DNA of 64,000 nt from Lasiosphaeris hirsuta (taxonomy: Eukaryota; Ascomycota; Sordariomycetes; Sordariales; Lasiosphaeriaceae). Under the pieces are notes generated by a model that worked only from the letters and a program-made list of their open reading frames with translations, ran no database searches and was not told where the DNA came from. Shown piece after piece: positions 52,233-63,464 of this stretch. The translations under genes were made by a program, and so were the position numbers. The stretch's first letter is position 1. Every line of letters begins with the position of its first letter. The DNA is taken from positions 744,001 to 808,000 of the forward strand of contig JAUKUA010000009.1 of assembly GCA_030549175.1 (NCBI GenBank). Direction: 5' to 3'.

Positions 52233-53193
52233 ATGGGATATTATGAACATGTCGAGTTCAAGACGCTGGATGGGCTCACCCTGCGAGGGAACCTGTATCC
52301 AGCCAAGGAGCGTGGGCCGGCAATTATTCTCAACCCCGGTGTAAGTACCCCGTTTTGCTCACTTGGCGTTGCCTTCTCGTCTCCCCAATATTGACAGAAG
52401 GGGGAAATAGTTTGCCTGCGTCAAGGAGATGTTCGTCCCCGACGTGGCGGAGGCACTCCAGGCAGCAAACATCACAGCACTGACCTACGACCCTCGGACA
52501 TTGGGGATAAGCGATGGCGAGCCGCGACAGGACATTGACCCAGTCAAGGCGGCCGAGGACTACCACGACGCCCTCACCTTCCTCAAGGGTCACGCGCTTG
52601 TGGACCCGGGGCGGATCGGCTACTGGGGTTTCTCGTTTGCGGGAATGGTGTCACTGACAGCGGCGGCTCTTGACAAGCGCGCCAAGTTGGTCATCGCCGT
52701 CTGCCCGCTTACCGTGTTCGAGTTCCCGCGGGACAAGTGGCCGCGAGTGCTTGCCAAGGCGCTGCAAGACCGCGAGTCCCAGCTCAGGGGCAACCCCCCC
52801 TTCTACCTGCCGGTTCTGACCGAGAGGGGAGAGAACCCGGCAGGATTTGGCGTCGGTACGGCCAAAGAGGACTTCAACCTCATCCTAGGGGCCAAGACGC
52901 TGGCACCCACATACGAAAACCGCACCACCATCCAAACCTACTACCGCATTGCTGCATGGCAGCCACACGAGCTGGCGCCTTTCGTCAGCCCTACGCCGAC
53001 GTTGCTGATCACGCCCCAGAACGACCAGATCTCTCTTGCTGACAATCAGCGCAAGTTGTTTGACCGCCTTGGCAGCGGCCCGAAGCGCCTCCACGTTGTG
53101 GAGAATAAGGGACACATGGATGTGCTGAGTGGCGATGACTTCCCCAAAGTCATGGGTATCATGATTGACTTTGTCCGCGAGCACTTGGGCTAG
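52233..53193 (+). CDS. AF380-like alpha/beta hydrolase (polyketide transferase type), 296 aa
   Basis: Exons 52233-52340 and 52411-53193 with a 70-nt intron (GTAAGT, ATAG). It starts [23 protein letters not shown]; the ATG at 52233 is the first in frame. Catalytic set: Ser111 in GFSFAG, Asp241 in TPQNDQIS, His271 in NKGHMDV. The layout matches the fungal hydrolase group that includes the polyketide transferase of fumagillin synthesis (AF380), often found next to HR-PKS genes. It is divergent from the PKS. Expected role: take the chain off the ACP and pass it to water or another acceptor. The alternative is ester hydrolysis or dehydration of a later intermediate. Confidence 0.85.
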
Positions 53194-54030
53194 CACTGGC
53201 AGTAGTGGCGGTTAGATATGCAGAATAGACCTCGTGGCCTCTTGGTATTAAACTACGAATAAGCTTTTCCCTCCGATACGAAGATCTCCTTGTTGTTTGC
53301 CGAGGTATCTCTCTGTGGAACATCATCACAACGTGGCGCAGCAGCTGCCCTGCCCAGGCTTCTGCCTTCCCCCATACTTCAATTTGCCCGTACTGTGTGC
53401 GACGCGCTTCGAGACGTGTGGGATTGTGCATGATGCATGCACGGTAAACATTATTGTGCTTTGCTTACCGTGCATGCAGGTAAGCAACTGTAATCCGCGC
53501 CGGGGTGGTGAGTGAGGGGTAAAACCAGTCAGTGTAATCAACCAACTAGCGCCGCTGCCACTGGCCATCCAATGATCGTGCGACGGGACAAATCCGCAGT
53601 GCCTTTAGTACGTACCGCCTGCACCACAGCCGGCAGCAGGTGCAAGTTGAGCGGACAAGATGGCATCTCGGAACCTACAGCGCACTGCAGCCCTGCAAGA
53701 ACAACAAGAGATAGGCGAGATATGGTAGGATTTTCGATAACGGGCGTTACAAAACCCAGTGCCAATCAGAGCCAAGACCGAGAGCGTTATCGGACAGAAA
53801 CTCAATCAAAAAAATCGGAAAGCGAGTAGCAAAGCTGATGGTTGTAAGCGTCAGGGTCAAGATAATTAGATAGCAAATGTGCCGGTCGTGTGTCAAGCAC
53901 TTGTAGTAGCCTATATCGCCATCGATTTCAGTCCAGAAATCAAACAAAGTTTGTGTATACTGCAGCTGTAAACCGTATCTGCTGGGACATCTCATCGGGG
54001 CATTGGAGCTTCTGCAGCCCAGACAGCATA
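53194..54030. other. Intergenic with a strong hairpin
   Basis: 837 nt between the two hydrolase genes; no supported coding frame. It contains the inverted repeat listed separately. Confidence 0.45.
53434..53478. repeat. Perfect 14-bp inverted repeat with 17-nt spacer
   Basis: Arms TGCATGCACGGTAA (53434-53447) and TTACCGTGCATGCA (53465-53478). It lies about 240 nt past the stop of the AF380-like gene and 550 nt before the FSH gene. It could be a 3' structure, a protein-binding palindrome or a chance relic. Confidence 0.7.
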
Positions 54031-54978
54031 ATGACTAGACTACGGGTTCTCTGCTTGCATGGTATGGGAGCCAATTCTCGTATCTTCAAAGAGCAGTTCT
54101 GTAAGTTGACAATCATTCCAATCCCGAAGATCCTGGAGAACAATGTCTCACCAGAGCCAACAGCCCCAGTGAGGTCACTTCTCTCATCCGAATACATCTT
54201 CACCTTTCTCGATGGCTTGGAGACATGCACGCCACCAAGCGAGATCTCGGACTTTTATGCCGGCCCATACCTGTGCTGGTACAAGTCTCCTTGCGCCCAC
54301 AAAGTCGCCCAAGCCCACAAGCGAATCCTCGCTTTTATGCGCAGCGAAGGTCCCTTCGATGTCATTTTAGGCTTCAGCCAGGGCGCATCCATCGCAGCAT
54401 CACTGCTAGTCCATCATCAGCTCGACAACCCGCCAAGCACGCCGCCACTGTTCCGAGCCGCCATCTTCATCTGCTCTCCGCTCCCCTTCTCCCGATGCCT
54501 CTCTTATGGCTACAATACACGAGGGTATTTCGGTCTGAGAGCTACTATCAAGGGGGTCGAGAGCCGGCCCGCCAAGGTGCCCGACTATCTCATCCCGCAG
54601 GACAATGAGTACTTCGATTACTTCCTGAAGCCGGAGATTGGGCATTGGCCGGAGTCCGACTCTTCTACCGAGGAGGATGACGACGACTATGACAACCAGG
54701 ACAGATTCTGCAGCACGGTGCACAAGGGGTGCCGCAAATTGGGTGTGACCCTCTACTACCAAATGTTTCACGCTAGCGTTGATGACGTCCAGATCCCCAT
54801 CCCAACGGCGCACATCTACGGCCGGTCAGATCCATGGCGGCCGCATAGCGTTGACCTGATTGGGCTCTGTGACATTGGAAAGGTACGGACCTATCAGCAC
54901 GATGGAGGGCATGAGATCCCACGTGATGAGAGTGAGGAGATTTGCGATACTATCGAGTCAACACTGAGCACTCTTTGA
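54031..54978 (+). CDS. FSH-family serine hydrolase (LovG-like thioesterase), 292 aa
   Basis: Exons 54031-54100 and 54170-54978. The 69-nt intron begins GTAAGT, ends CAG and is divisible by three, so unspliced reading stays open. Splicing gives IFKEQFLRSLLSSEYIFTFLDG, the usual start of the family. MTRLRVLCLHGMGANS is the N-terminal strand, Ser93 in GFSQG the nucleophile, Asp in YGRSDPWRP and His in HDGGHEIP complete the triad. The middle holds an acidic insert (SSTEEDDDDYD). FSH proteins release products of HR-PKSs that lack a release domain, as LovG does. Given its place in the cluster, thioesterase release is the likely job. Confidence 0.88.
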   Translation: MTRLRVLCLHGMGANSRIFKEQFCKLTIIPIPKILENNVSPEPTAPVRSLLSSEYIFTFLDGLETCTPPSEISDFYAGPYLCWYKSPCAHKVAQAHKRILAFMRSEGPFDVILGFSQGASIAASLLVHHQLDNPPSTPPLFRAAIFICSPLPFSRCLSYGYNTRGYFGLRATIKGVESRPAKVPDYLIPQDNEYFDYFLKPEIGHWPESDSSTEEDDDDYDNQDRFCSTVHKGCRKLGVTLYYQMFHASVDDVQIPIPTAHIYGRSDPWRPHSVDLIGLCDIGKVRTYQHDGGHEIPRDESEEICDTIESTLSTL

Positions 54979-55666
54979 GATATTTGCCTGTAATGAGATA
55001 GTGGATACCTGTAATTAGACAGTCAATACACCCTAGGAAGCCGGAAGACTGCCTTTTTGAAAATGTGACAAAATGTCCAGATCATCAAAAATAACACCTT
55101 GTGAAATACAAAAACGAAACTAATGTCTCGTTAGGTAAACTGAATCACGATATATGTAAAGATGCTAAAAAATAGCTATTTGTCCATATTACATGCCCGA
55201 AACTTGGGAATAATTTGACACCCTTTCATGGGCCCGTGTTTCTCCTCAACTAATTGGATAGGAAAACCATCGGGGAAAGAAGAATGATATATGAGAGGAA
55301 AAATATAGAAATCTAACCTATTCAGCTTGAGTACTCAGAATGTGCCAATTAAATTGACATAAGAAAATATTTTGCCTGACATTTAATAAGGGACATGGCC
55401 ATATTTATGTGTAACCTCTAATTGTTCACATCAACAAAAGTAATACGTTGGCAACCGGGTCTATTATTTACTCGTGCCAACTTGGCTCAACCCGTCTTGG
55501 TTTTGGTTCCTCTACTAGAAACGATACTTGGTAATCACCCTTCCCTCACCGAAATTCTGTCTTATCATATGAGTCATCAAACGTCCTCTCCCCTCAGGAT
55601 CACTTTCCATTTCCTTCCACCCAGATCGCCGTCCCCTTCAATGCGGGCCAAAAGTTGCAAGGTCAA
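54979..55666. other. AT-rich intergenic between convergent genes
   Basis: 688 nt between the FSH and P450 stop codons; AT-rich, with no supported feature. Confidence 0.45.
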
Positions 55667-57463
55667 CTATTTCACAAGTGCCCGTACGCCCTTGCTGCCC
55701 CACTTTGGATGTGGCGAGACCATGTCGACGGCAAAGTCAACATCCGAACGGTCCGTCTCAAAAAGGAGAAACTCGTGGCGGCGGAATATGGTAGCGAGAC
55801 CAATGAACAATTCCGCGTAAGCCTAGAACAAAGGTTCATGGTTAGCATCGGTGGTGGTCGGAAGGAAGAGAGGAACGGAATAGAAACTAACCATGTTCAA
55901 GCCGGTGCACATGCGGGTACCCTTGCCAAAGGCTGTCATGTATGTGGAAAGTGGCTTGATACCGTCCGGGCCAGTTGGGTTGCCCAGCCAGCGTTCTGGC
56001 TTGAAGGTGTTGGGCTCGGGGAAGATGTCCGGGTTGGTGTGCATGTGGTACTGGTCCATGCCGACTGGGACTCCTGGGGGGATCTCATAGTCGCCATACT
56101 TCCAGGCGGCAAAGCGATTGATGCGAGGTAGTCGCTGGACGACACCAAATGAAGTGCGCAGAGCCTCGGAAACAACGGCACTGAGGTATGGTAGCTTCTC
56201 CAGCTCGCTCCACGGAATGATGTTGTCTGGGTCCGGGATAGCCGCGGTAAGCTCGTCCTTGAGCTTCTTTTGGATGTCAGGGTTGGCAATGATGTGGAAC
56301 GACCCCACCGTGAAAGCCCACTTGGTTGTATGGTCACCGGCACCCACAAGACTCATGGCCTCATTCTGCAGCCGGTTGAGTGATAGCTCCTCAGCCGGAA
56401 GCGAAGATGACAGGATCTCGTGGAAAACAGTGGGATGGGATGCCGTCTTGGCCTCGGTGTTGCGCCCAGCCAAGATATCGGCAATTTGCCGTTCCATTTC
56501 CTAATTGACCAGGGAGACATGTAAGCGGCAGGTCGCTTTCGCTTTACTATTCGCAAACATGGGGAAAGGAGGCCTACCTCGCGGAACTCAATCACAGACC
56601 GGAAAGGCGGCGCAGCGATTTTCACAAACCAATTCGGGAGTGCGTTCATGACGGTTAGCAACCAGCCGAAATGGGTCATGTAATGCGTTGTATAGACCAT
56701 GTCGCTGAGCGAGTTGCTGAACTCGGACTTGAGGCCAGCAGATTCGACAAAGTGCTTTGGACGAGCAAACACGAGCTCGGTGATGACGTCCGAAGTCATG
56801 CATCCCCACATCTCCATGAGGTCAATGACCCTGGCCGTGCCTGACCACTCGGTCGCCAAACGGTACGAGATACGGTCAACGACATTCTGAATGAGCCTGT
56901 TCTGGTCGCGCACTTTGTTCTTGGAAAAAAAGGGGGCGATGGCGGCTCTCCGTATGCGGTGCGAATCGGCATCAGCTGTGCTGAAGGTTGCATGTGGCAT
57001 GTTGAAGCGATACTGGAAAAATACCGGCTTGTCGTATGCCTTGCCGTTTGCGTATATGACATCGTAGTAATCGGGGTCATCGATGTGCAACTCATTCGGG
57101 TTGATGCGGACGATGGGGCCTGGAGAGCAAGCAAGCGCCCTCATCAGCGCCGGGCCACAGAAAAAATACAAATGGTTTGAAAGAAAAAAAAAGACACTAA
57201 CCGTATTTTTCGTGCATCCGCTTGATCTCGAACGTGAACTGGCCGCCACCGCCCTGCACAATCTCGTAGTAGACTTCGTACCATTGTGTCAAGGCAGCGA
57301 GCTTCGGGCCGGGGAATTTGGCCAGTGGGTGAAGGTAGAGTCGGTAGACAGCGAGGAAAATGCCGTATCCCACCCAGAGAATTGAGCCCGCTACAGCAGC
57401 GGTGATCCAAAGATGTTCCTGGTCAGGCGATAGGCCGCTCAGTGTATCACCAAGAAGGCCCAT
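55667..57463 (-). CDS. Cytochrome P450 monooxygenase, 522 aa, four exons
   Basis: Exons 57463-57202, 57119-56578, 56500-55892 and 55822-55667; phases close. An N-terminal membrane anchor ([22 protein letters not shown]) is followed by the proline hinge [10 protein letters not shown]-helix GAGDHTT (about 321-327), ExxR in EALR (380-383), and heme-binding [10 protein letters not shown] with Cys466. It ends shortly after, in the usual way. A microsomal class II enzyme that hydroxylates or further oxidises a hydrophobic substrate; by position that should be the polyketide. It shares a 1.28-kb divergent upstream region with the SDR. Confidence 0.95.
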
Positions 57464-58739
57464 GGCTGATATGAGAGTCGGATGTGGGTGATACTACTCT
57501 GGTGTAATGCGGCGGGTGTTTGTGTCTCTGCGACTGTCTCGGCAACCTTGGACTGTATACACCGTGGCCGTGTTGAGATATAGGACATCTATACCGGCAG
57601 GTTCCGGCATTGCATCTAATGAGACGCTGTCTCGTTTGGTACAGCCCATCGTTTCCGTCTTTGATAACGAAACGTTGTTTGCTTTCTGCGATCATGGCGT
57701 GATCTGAAGTCAACAACGACTTGAAACACACCAAGTTGCAAGCTTTAGACTTGCAGTGTAAGCATCAGCCAATGATATCTCTCGGTTGTATTGCATAGTG
57801 GTTGATTTGAAAGAGATTCGGATAAGGCCTGGTGAAGTGGACCTTGACCTTGCGTCCACGCACACGGAAGCTGTCGAAACCGCAGGGTCAGCATTACCGT
57901 GTGCAGGCCATGACTGGCTGCACTATAAATTGACCACGGTACAACCCCGCCTCGACCTCTACTGAATCCCATCCCCCCTCCCCCACATACATGTCTAGTG
58001 TAGGTACCCAGCTCCCCCGCACTGAATCCGAGCTTCCCTCCCTTGCAGCGCCCAGAGCCACCAAGGAGGCTTATCACCGGGTATTGAGGGGGGTTCTCAT
58101 GCACGATTACACGGGAGAGATGCTGCAGCAAGGCTCGCCGGGCAAATCCTTTAGCTGACGTAGCGTTTGCTTGGAGTTGCCATCTATCACTGAGGTACAA
58201 CGGCATCGGAAACCGAGTCCCATGTTTTGAGTCAATGGACGTAGACACCACGGTACACATGTACATAAGCAATGCAGATGGATCTGATGCAATTCATTGC
58301 CAGATGCCATGCTGACGGACTGAATTGCCTCCGGTGCCCGTGGGGGCACAATGGCGACCTGACCCTAACGCTTGCTCATCAGCGGTTGATTTCCAAATGA
58401 CCAAAGCTTCAGACTGCAGGTCACAGAAGTCCATCTTTGTTTTGTCCACAAAAGGAATCGACCTATTTCAACGCAATTGATCACGCCGATATAGCTTGAC
58501 AAATCCTCTCGGTTCATAGGAGATTACCACGTGGACAGCCACCTCCCTTACCTCCCTCAAATTCCCCGACACCCTCTGATGCCCTGATCTTCCGGTTTCT
58601 ACTCTCTTCTTTCATCTTTGATTCGTTCCTACGCTACGCCACTCATCTTTGCATCTCATCTCTGCTTCTGTTGGGCAAGTGTCGAGTCTTTGTTCGGCAT
58701 CTACACACTTCCCCTATACCCAATTCCGCAGCATTCACC
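57464..58739. promoter_or_regulatory. Divergent upstream region of P450 and SDR
   Basis: About 1.28 kb between two start codons. No coding frame is supported; presumably both promoters lie here. Confidence 0.5.
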
Positions 58740-59558
58740 ATGACTACCACAAACGTCTTCATCACTGGCGTCTCGCGAGGAATCGGCAAGGCCTTGGCCG
58801 AGGCTTATCTCGCCCGCCCGAATCACATTGTGATTGGGAGCGTCCGTGATCTGTCATCACCCGTCGCTACCGAGCTGCAGACGGAGGCGACCAAGGGAGA
58901 AGGGTCACGCCTGATTCTGGTCAAGATCGAGGCCACCTCCGAGACGGACTATGCTGCCGCAGTCAAGCACATCGAGGCTGTAGAGGGCATCGACAGGCTT
59001 GACATTGTTGTGGCCAGTGCCGGCGTCACGGGTGAACTGACCGCTGTGGCCGGAATTGACGCTGCCGACTTCAAGCACGTCCTCGATGTCAACACGGTTG
59101 GCCCGATCCGCCTGTTCCAGGCAACGCTACCGCTGCTGTCCAAGTCGGCCAACGCCAAGTGGGTATCGCTTAGCACCATCTCATCTTCCATCGGCGGCCT
59201 TGAGCAGACTGCCGCCTTCCCGACCGTGTCTTACGGCTCGTCCAAGGCCGCCTTCAACTTTATCACACGCGCCATCCACCTTCAGCACAAGGACATTATT
59301 GCTGTTGCCGTCCACCCCGGCTGGGTCAAGACGGATATGGGCAACTTTAGTGCAAAGTTTTTCGGTCTGAACGAAGCATTCCACGAGATTGGAGAGAGTG
59401 TTGAGGCCACCCTTAAGATTGTTCGCCCCCCCCTTCTCATATCTCGACACCATTGCCTTGCTAACCGTATGCTCGTGGACAAATAGGTTGACGCCGCGAC
59501 CAAGGAGGAGACTTCGGGCAAGTTTCTTGGATTTGACGGGGCCATCGTCCCTTGGTAG
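58740..59558 (+). CDS. Short-chain dehydrogenase/reductase, 250 aa, two exons
   Basis: Exons 58740-59420 and 59487-59558. The 66-nt intron (GTTCGC donor, GCTAAC branch, TAG acceptor) adds a 23-residue end (VDAATKEETSGKFLGFDG, closing VPW). Cofactor motif TGVSRGIG (residues 9-16), SAG at 93-95, and catalytic Tyr165 and Lys169 in SYGSSKAAF, with Ser near 148-150. Length and layout fit a classical cytosolic NAD(P)-dependent SDR, close in style to fungal ketoreductases of polyketide pathways. Probably reduces a ketone or oxidises an alcohol of the PKS-derived product. The start is the first ATG in frame. Confidence 0.92.
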
Positions 59559-60104
59559 TTGTGGGGGGCCAACGGATAACAGGCAGACACGGGCTGATAC
59601 ATGTACCTATCTGAAAAGAATAAATAACAGAGGCATATTCACTGTAACTTTCGCCGTGTTGCTCCTCTGATGAAGAACTGCCTGCCATGGTGAGATGGGT
59701 GTGCTACAGGGAATTTCCTCTTAACTATGACCTACATGTGATGCACATAACCGGCATACGGTATAAGAGTGGGTTAGCCTGCGGAAAGGGATTTCCTTTT
59801 GCTAAAAAGTGTCACTTGTGAATATGTTAAGTGACATATGCAAAAAATAAGTACCAATGTACCCAGACTAAGAAATGCAAAAGCTCAAATTTTCACACTC
59901 TATCATGTTTCTTTTTGTTTGATATTACTATACATTGAGATGGAAGATTTGTGTTTCTTAATTATTCTTCCCCCTTGGAACATAATGAGATGTTGACACA
60001 ACAGGTAATTAATACAACAGGTAATTAAACAATGGTGAGAATAGTAACAAAGAAAATTCGGACTCAAAAGAACGAAAACGCAAGCCACGCGCACTCGGCC
60101 TACT
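59559..60104. other. AT-rich intergenic between convergent genes
   Basis: 546 nt between the SDR and FAD-oxidase stop codons; AT-rich, with no feature recognised. Confidence 0.45.
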
Positions 60105-62086
60105 TCAAGGTGCGCGGCACACCCTTCCACTACCATCAATAACCCAATCGTCACTTCCCACAGCCGTGGTGGCATACAGCAAGCCTTTGGGGTCGTACTT
60201 TTTCTTGATTTGCTTCAGCCGGTTGTAGCTGGAGCCGTAGAACTGGGTCTGCCAGTTTGCCTGTTGGAAGTTGGCCTCGTTGAGATAGGTGCCACTGCCC
60301 GGTGTGGCAGCCTCGAGGGCTGGCGTGATGACATTAGTCAGCTCATTGAGACGTGTCAACATGTCGGCGCGGGGGATGGTGTAGTCCCAGGGTCCGACAA
60401 CGATGCAATGCGAGACCGAGTCGCGCCAGGCCGGGTTGACGGCGTTGGCTGGGCGGTTATGCCCCGGCTGAGGTGTCGCACGCGTGTTGATGGCGTTGCA
60501 ACCAAGGTAAAAATTGCCGCTGTGGGTAACTGTGCGGAGAGCACTCGTGACGGCTGCGTTCTTTGTGGGATTCGTGACGGCCCCCCGCGGGAGGAGACGG
60601 CTGCCGGTGAGCTGCGAGACGGGGAATGGCCCGTACGGCAAGGGACCAAAGTCGTGCTCAAAGTGGTCCAAGAAGGTGGCCGAGACGCGTGGGGCAAAGG
60701 TGTACGCAATACCGCGCGTAGTCAGGTCGGCGAGGAAGGGAGCGAGAAGCGCGGTGACCCCCGTGGCGTTACGCCCCGGAGCGGTGATGCTGTACAGAAT
60801 GAAGGAGCCGTTCAGGAGCATATATGTGACGGTATTGCCGCTGTCGATGATGGCTGGTAGCCCCGCGTGCCACGAGCTGACGGCGCCCCAGAAGGCATCA
60901 TTGCCAACAACCGAGTCGTTGAACGAGAGACCTGCCCCGCCCACAATGCCGTCGGCGTGGAGGCGCGTCGTCAAGCTAAGCACGATGCCATAAGTGCCGC
61001 CGCCGCCACCGCTCAGAGCCCAGTACAGGTCGGAATTCTTGGTCGGCGTAGCAACGACACGGTTTCCCCCCGGCGTGACCACCTCCCTAAAAGAAATCCT
61101 GTGAGCTTCTTCTCCTACCCAGATGGGGAATGCACATACCATTCAAGTACATTGTCGGCAGCCAGCCCATACAGACTGCTGAGCAGAGAGTGGCCGCCAC
61201 CTTGGGTGTAACCACCCGCAATACCGACCGTGGGGCAAGTGCCGCCAACCACACGGTAACCCGCCTGCCAGGCGGCCACATATGCCTCGCCCGCCAATAC
61301 GCCAGCGCCGAGCTTGATGGCTGGTCCGTTGTAGAAGGAACTGTGGTATGTAGGGTTGATGTTGATGGTCTTGAGGTTGTGGGTCCAGAATGAAAGGCCA
61401 CCCTTGCCAGTGGATTTCCCGAGGTAACTAAGAGATATGGTTAGCTGTGATTCGAGTCTTTAGTCTTTTGATTGGTTGTTCAATTGGCTCACTCATGACC
61501 AGTGTTTTTGATAACCAAGCGGACATTCTTCTGCGCCGCAAACTTCAGGCCGGCAACGATGTCGCTCACGCCCGTGACGTTGATGGCATAGCTGACATAG
61601 TTGCCCAGCACACACGGCTGAGTAGACGGTGTGAAGGGGTCGCAGGACTGGTTCTGAAAGTAGGGTGTGTTGAACTCGACGGGATTGAAAAGACTGCTCC
61701 CATGTCAATCTCGGGCAATTCATCTCTGAGGGATGGAGAAAGTGGACTTACTGCGTCTCGGGACGGTCCCAATTGGTCTGGAGATTGACACAAGCCGCCG
61801 CGTCGTAAACGTGGAACGGTTCGACGTGACACACGTCGGCGGCGGGCCTGGAAGCGATGAGGCGGCCTCCGACGGTCTGGTTCAGTGTTGCCCACTCGGA
61901 AGCGCCTGGCCAGCGTGAGTCGCCAGGTATGCTCTTGCACGCTGGACCGTTACCACCGTTGCCTCCTCTCGGCTCGAGGGCTGGGCCTGGCGAAACAGCG
62001 ACCCCCGCTGCGGACGAGAGAAGCGACAGGAATACAGCACCCGATAGGAACCGGCCCAGTGGGATGGGTGGAGCCATTTCTTGCAT
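60105..62086 (-). CDS. Secreted BBE-type FAD-linked oxidase, 601 aa, four exons
   Basis: Exons 62086-61752, 61693-61493, 61427-61140 and 61086-60105; introns of 58, 65 and 53 nt close all phases. A second ATG at 62077 could be the start instead. A signal peptide (FLSGAVFLSLLSSAAGVAVS) predicts entry to the secretory route. FAD domain: VIKNTGHDYLGKS with His178 and GGTCPTVGIAGGYTQGGGHS with Cys243, the two positions that bind FAD twice covalently in berberine-bridge-type enzymes. The substrate domain follows, and the end has the BBE signature YLNEANFQQANWQTQFYGSSY. It performs a two-electron oxidation using O2; in fungal clusters such enzymes do late steps, at times triggering ring closure. 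Right border gene of the cluster. Confidence 0.93.
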
Positions 62087-63464
62087 GTGACGGCAGCTGT
62101 ACAATTTCGTGCAGAAAGTTGACAGCGTCGCCGATGTCGCTCGTGATCCCGGATCTCCAACCGCGGTCCGTTCCACCAACAAGAGGATCAGCGTGCTATG
62201 GAACACAAGACAACCCCAGAACTGCCTCCCCACCGGCAGCCGCGTCTTTTAAGGCTCACCATGCTCGTACCTGGGGATATTGCACTAGCTACTAAAGAAT
62301 TGCTGCAACAGGTGGCTTTCAATAGATAGGTAAGACGGCGTGTCGCCACCTAGCCAGGAAAGGATCTTAGCTAGGGGGCGGAAAGGAGGAAAGCAAGCAA
62401 AAAAAAACGAGCACGGTTAGCAGAAAGCACTGCCACGGCTAACCGAGAGTGAAGTCCGCAGCTCGCTGCATGCCAGCGCCGTGATTCATCCATCTTGGCT
62501 AACGAGCTGAACGAATAGTTGCAGGGGTTTGGTAAGCAGTGGCCTAGCCCCATCTCGCCGTACGAGGTAGACATGGCGTCATGAGCCGAGGCTTCTGGCC
62601 CTTACCAGATGGGAGGGTCCAACGCGGGCGGAGGAGGGGTGGGGGTAATTGGCCTGGGATGCAGGTGTAATAAGCGTGACGGCTGCATTTGGGCCGCTGC
62701 AACCTTCTTATTTTTCTGCCTTTCCTTTCAGCCCACCCATCGCCGATGGGACGTTCGTCCGGCCCGAGCAAGGGTCCGAGTGATCGGATTCTGTCAGCGT
62801 TGCATGGTCCCATCCCAAGGAGCGCGTCGTGGGATTTGTGATTGCCACGTCCGGGGTCCGGGGCCGCGGGATTCTTTATCCTTTAGGAGAGATGGCCGGG
62901 AGGAGCCGGCTCTGCTCCTCGGGCGAAACACGCGCGGGCAAGAAGAGCCGAGTTGTGATACTGGTTGTGTTTGCAGTAGGAGGGAGTGGCAGAATGGGTT
63001 ACGTGTAGACAGCAATCTCGGGAGCAGTCTGATGCCGCGGCCGTAATTTCATCAAGTACGTGTTGGGACCGTAGCCGAGAACGGGACCGTAGACAAGAAC
63101 AGGAACGTAGACAAGAACAGGAAAACAGATCACGGCGAGATTTCAAGAAAGGGCTTCGGCGCTGTTTTGTGTCTCTGTGTTATATTACAAGACTCTTGTC
63201 TGTGTGGTTCACGGCGACCGCTGACGTCTACCAAATGCCAGACGTCCAACACAAACCATGAGAAACAAAGCGCCACTTCCAAAACAAGAAGAGAAAAAAA
63301 AAACATATACCCAAACATGCATTTCGAGCTCCTCACGAGCATGGCATCTCGAAATCGATCCCGAGACGCCGAAATGTCTAGCGCGCTTTGCTTCGTGTGT
63401 ACTCCGTAAAAAAAAAAAAAAAAAAAGATGACCCCCCGGTGTTGACGCCGCCGCAAATACTTTT
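62087..63464. other. Intergenic with a minisatellite, no gene
   Basis: About 1.4 kb with no supported coding frame; an 18-bp tandem repeat and an A-rich tract near 63409-63425 are present. Confidence 0.45.
63065..63118 (+). repeat. 18-bp tandem repeat, three copies
   Basis: Units GGGACCGTAGCCGAGAAC, GGGACCGTAGACAAGAAC and AGGAACGTAGACAAGAAC in succession, with a decayed partial copy after. Confidence 0.75.
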
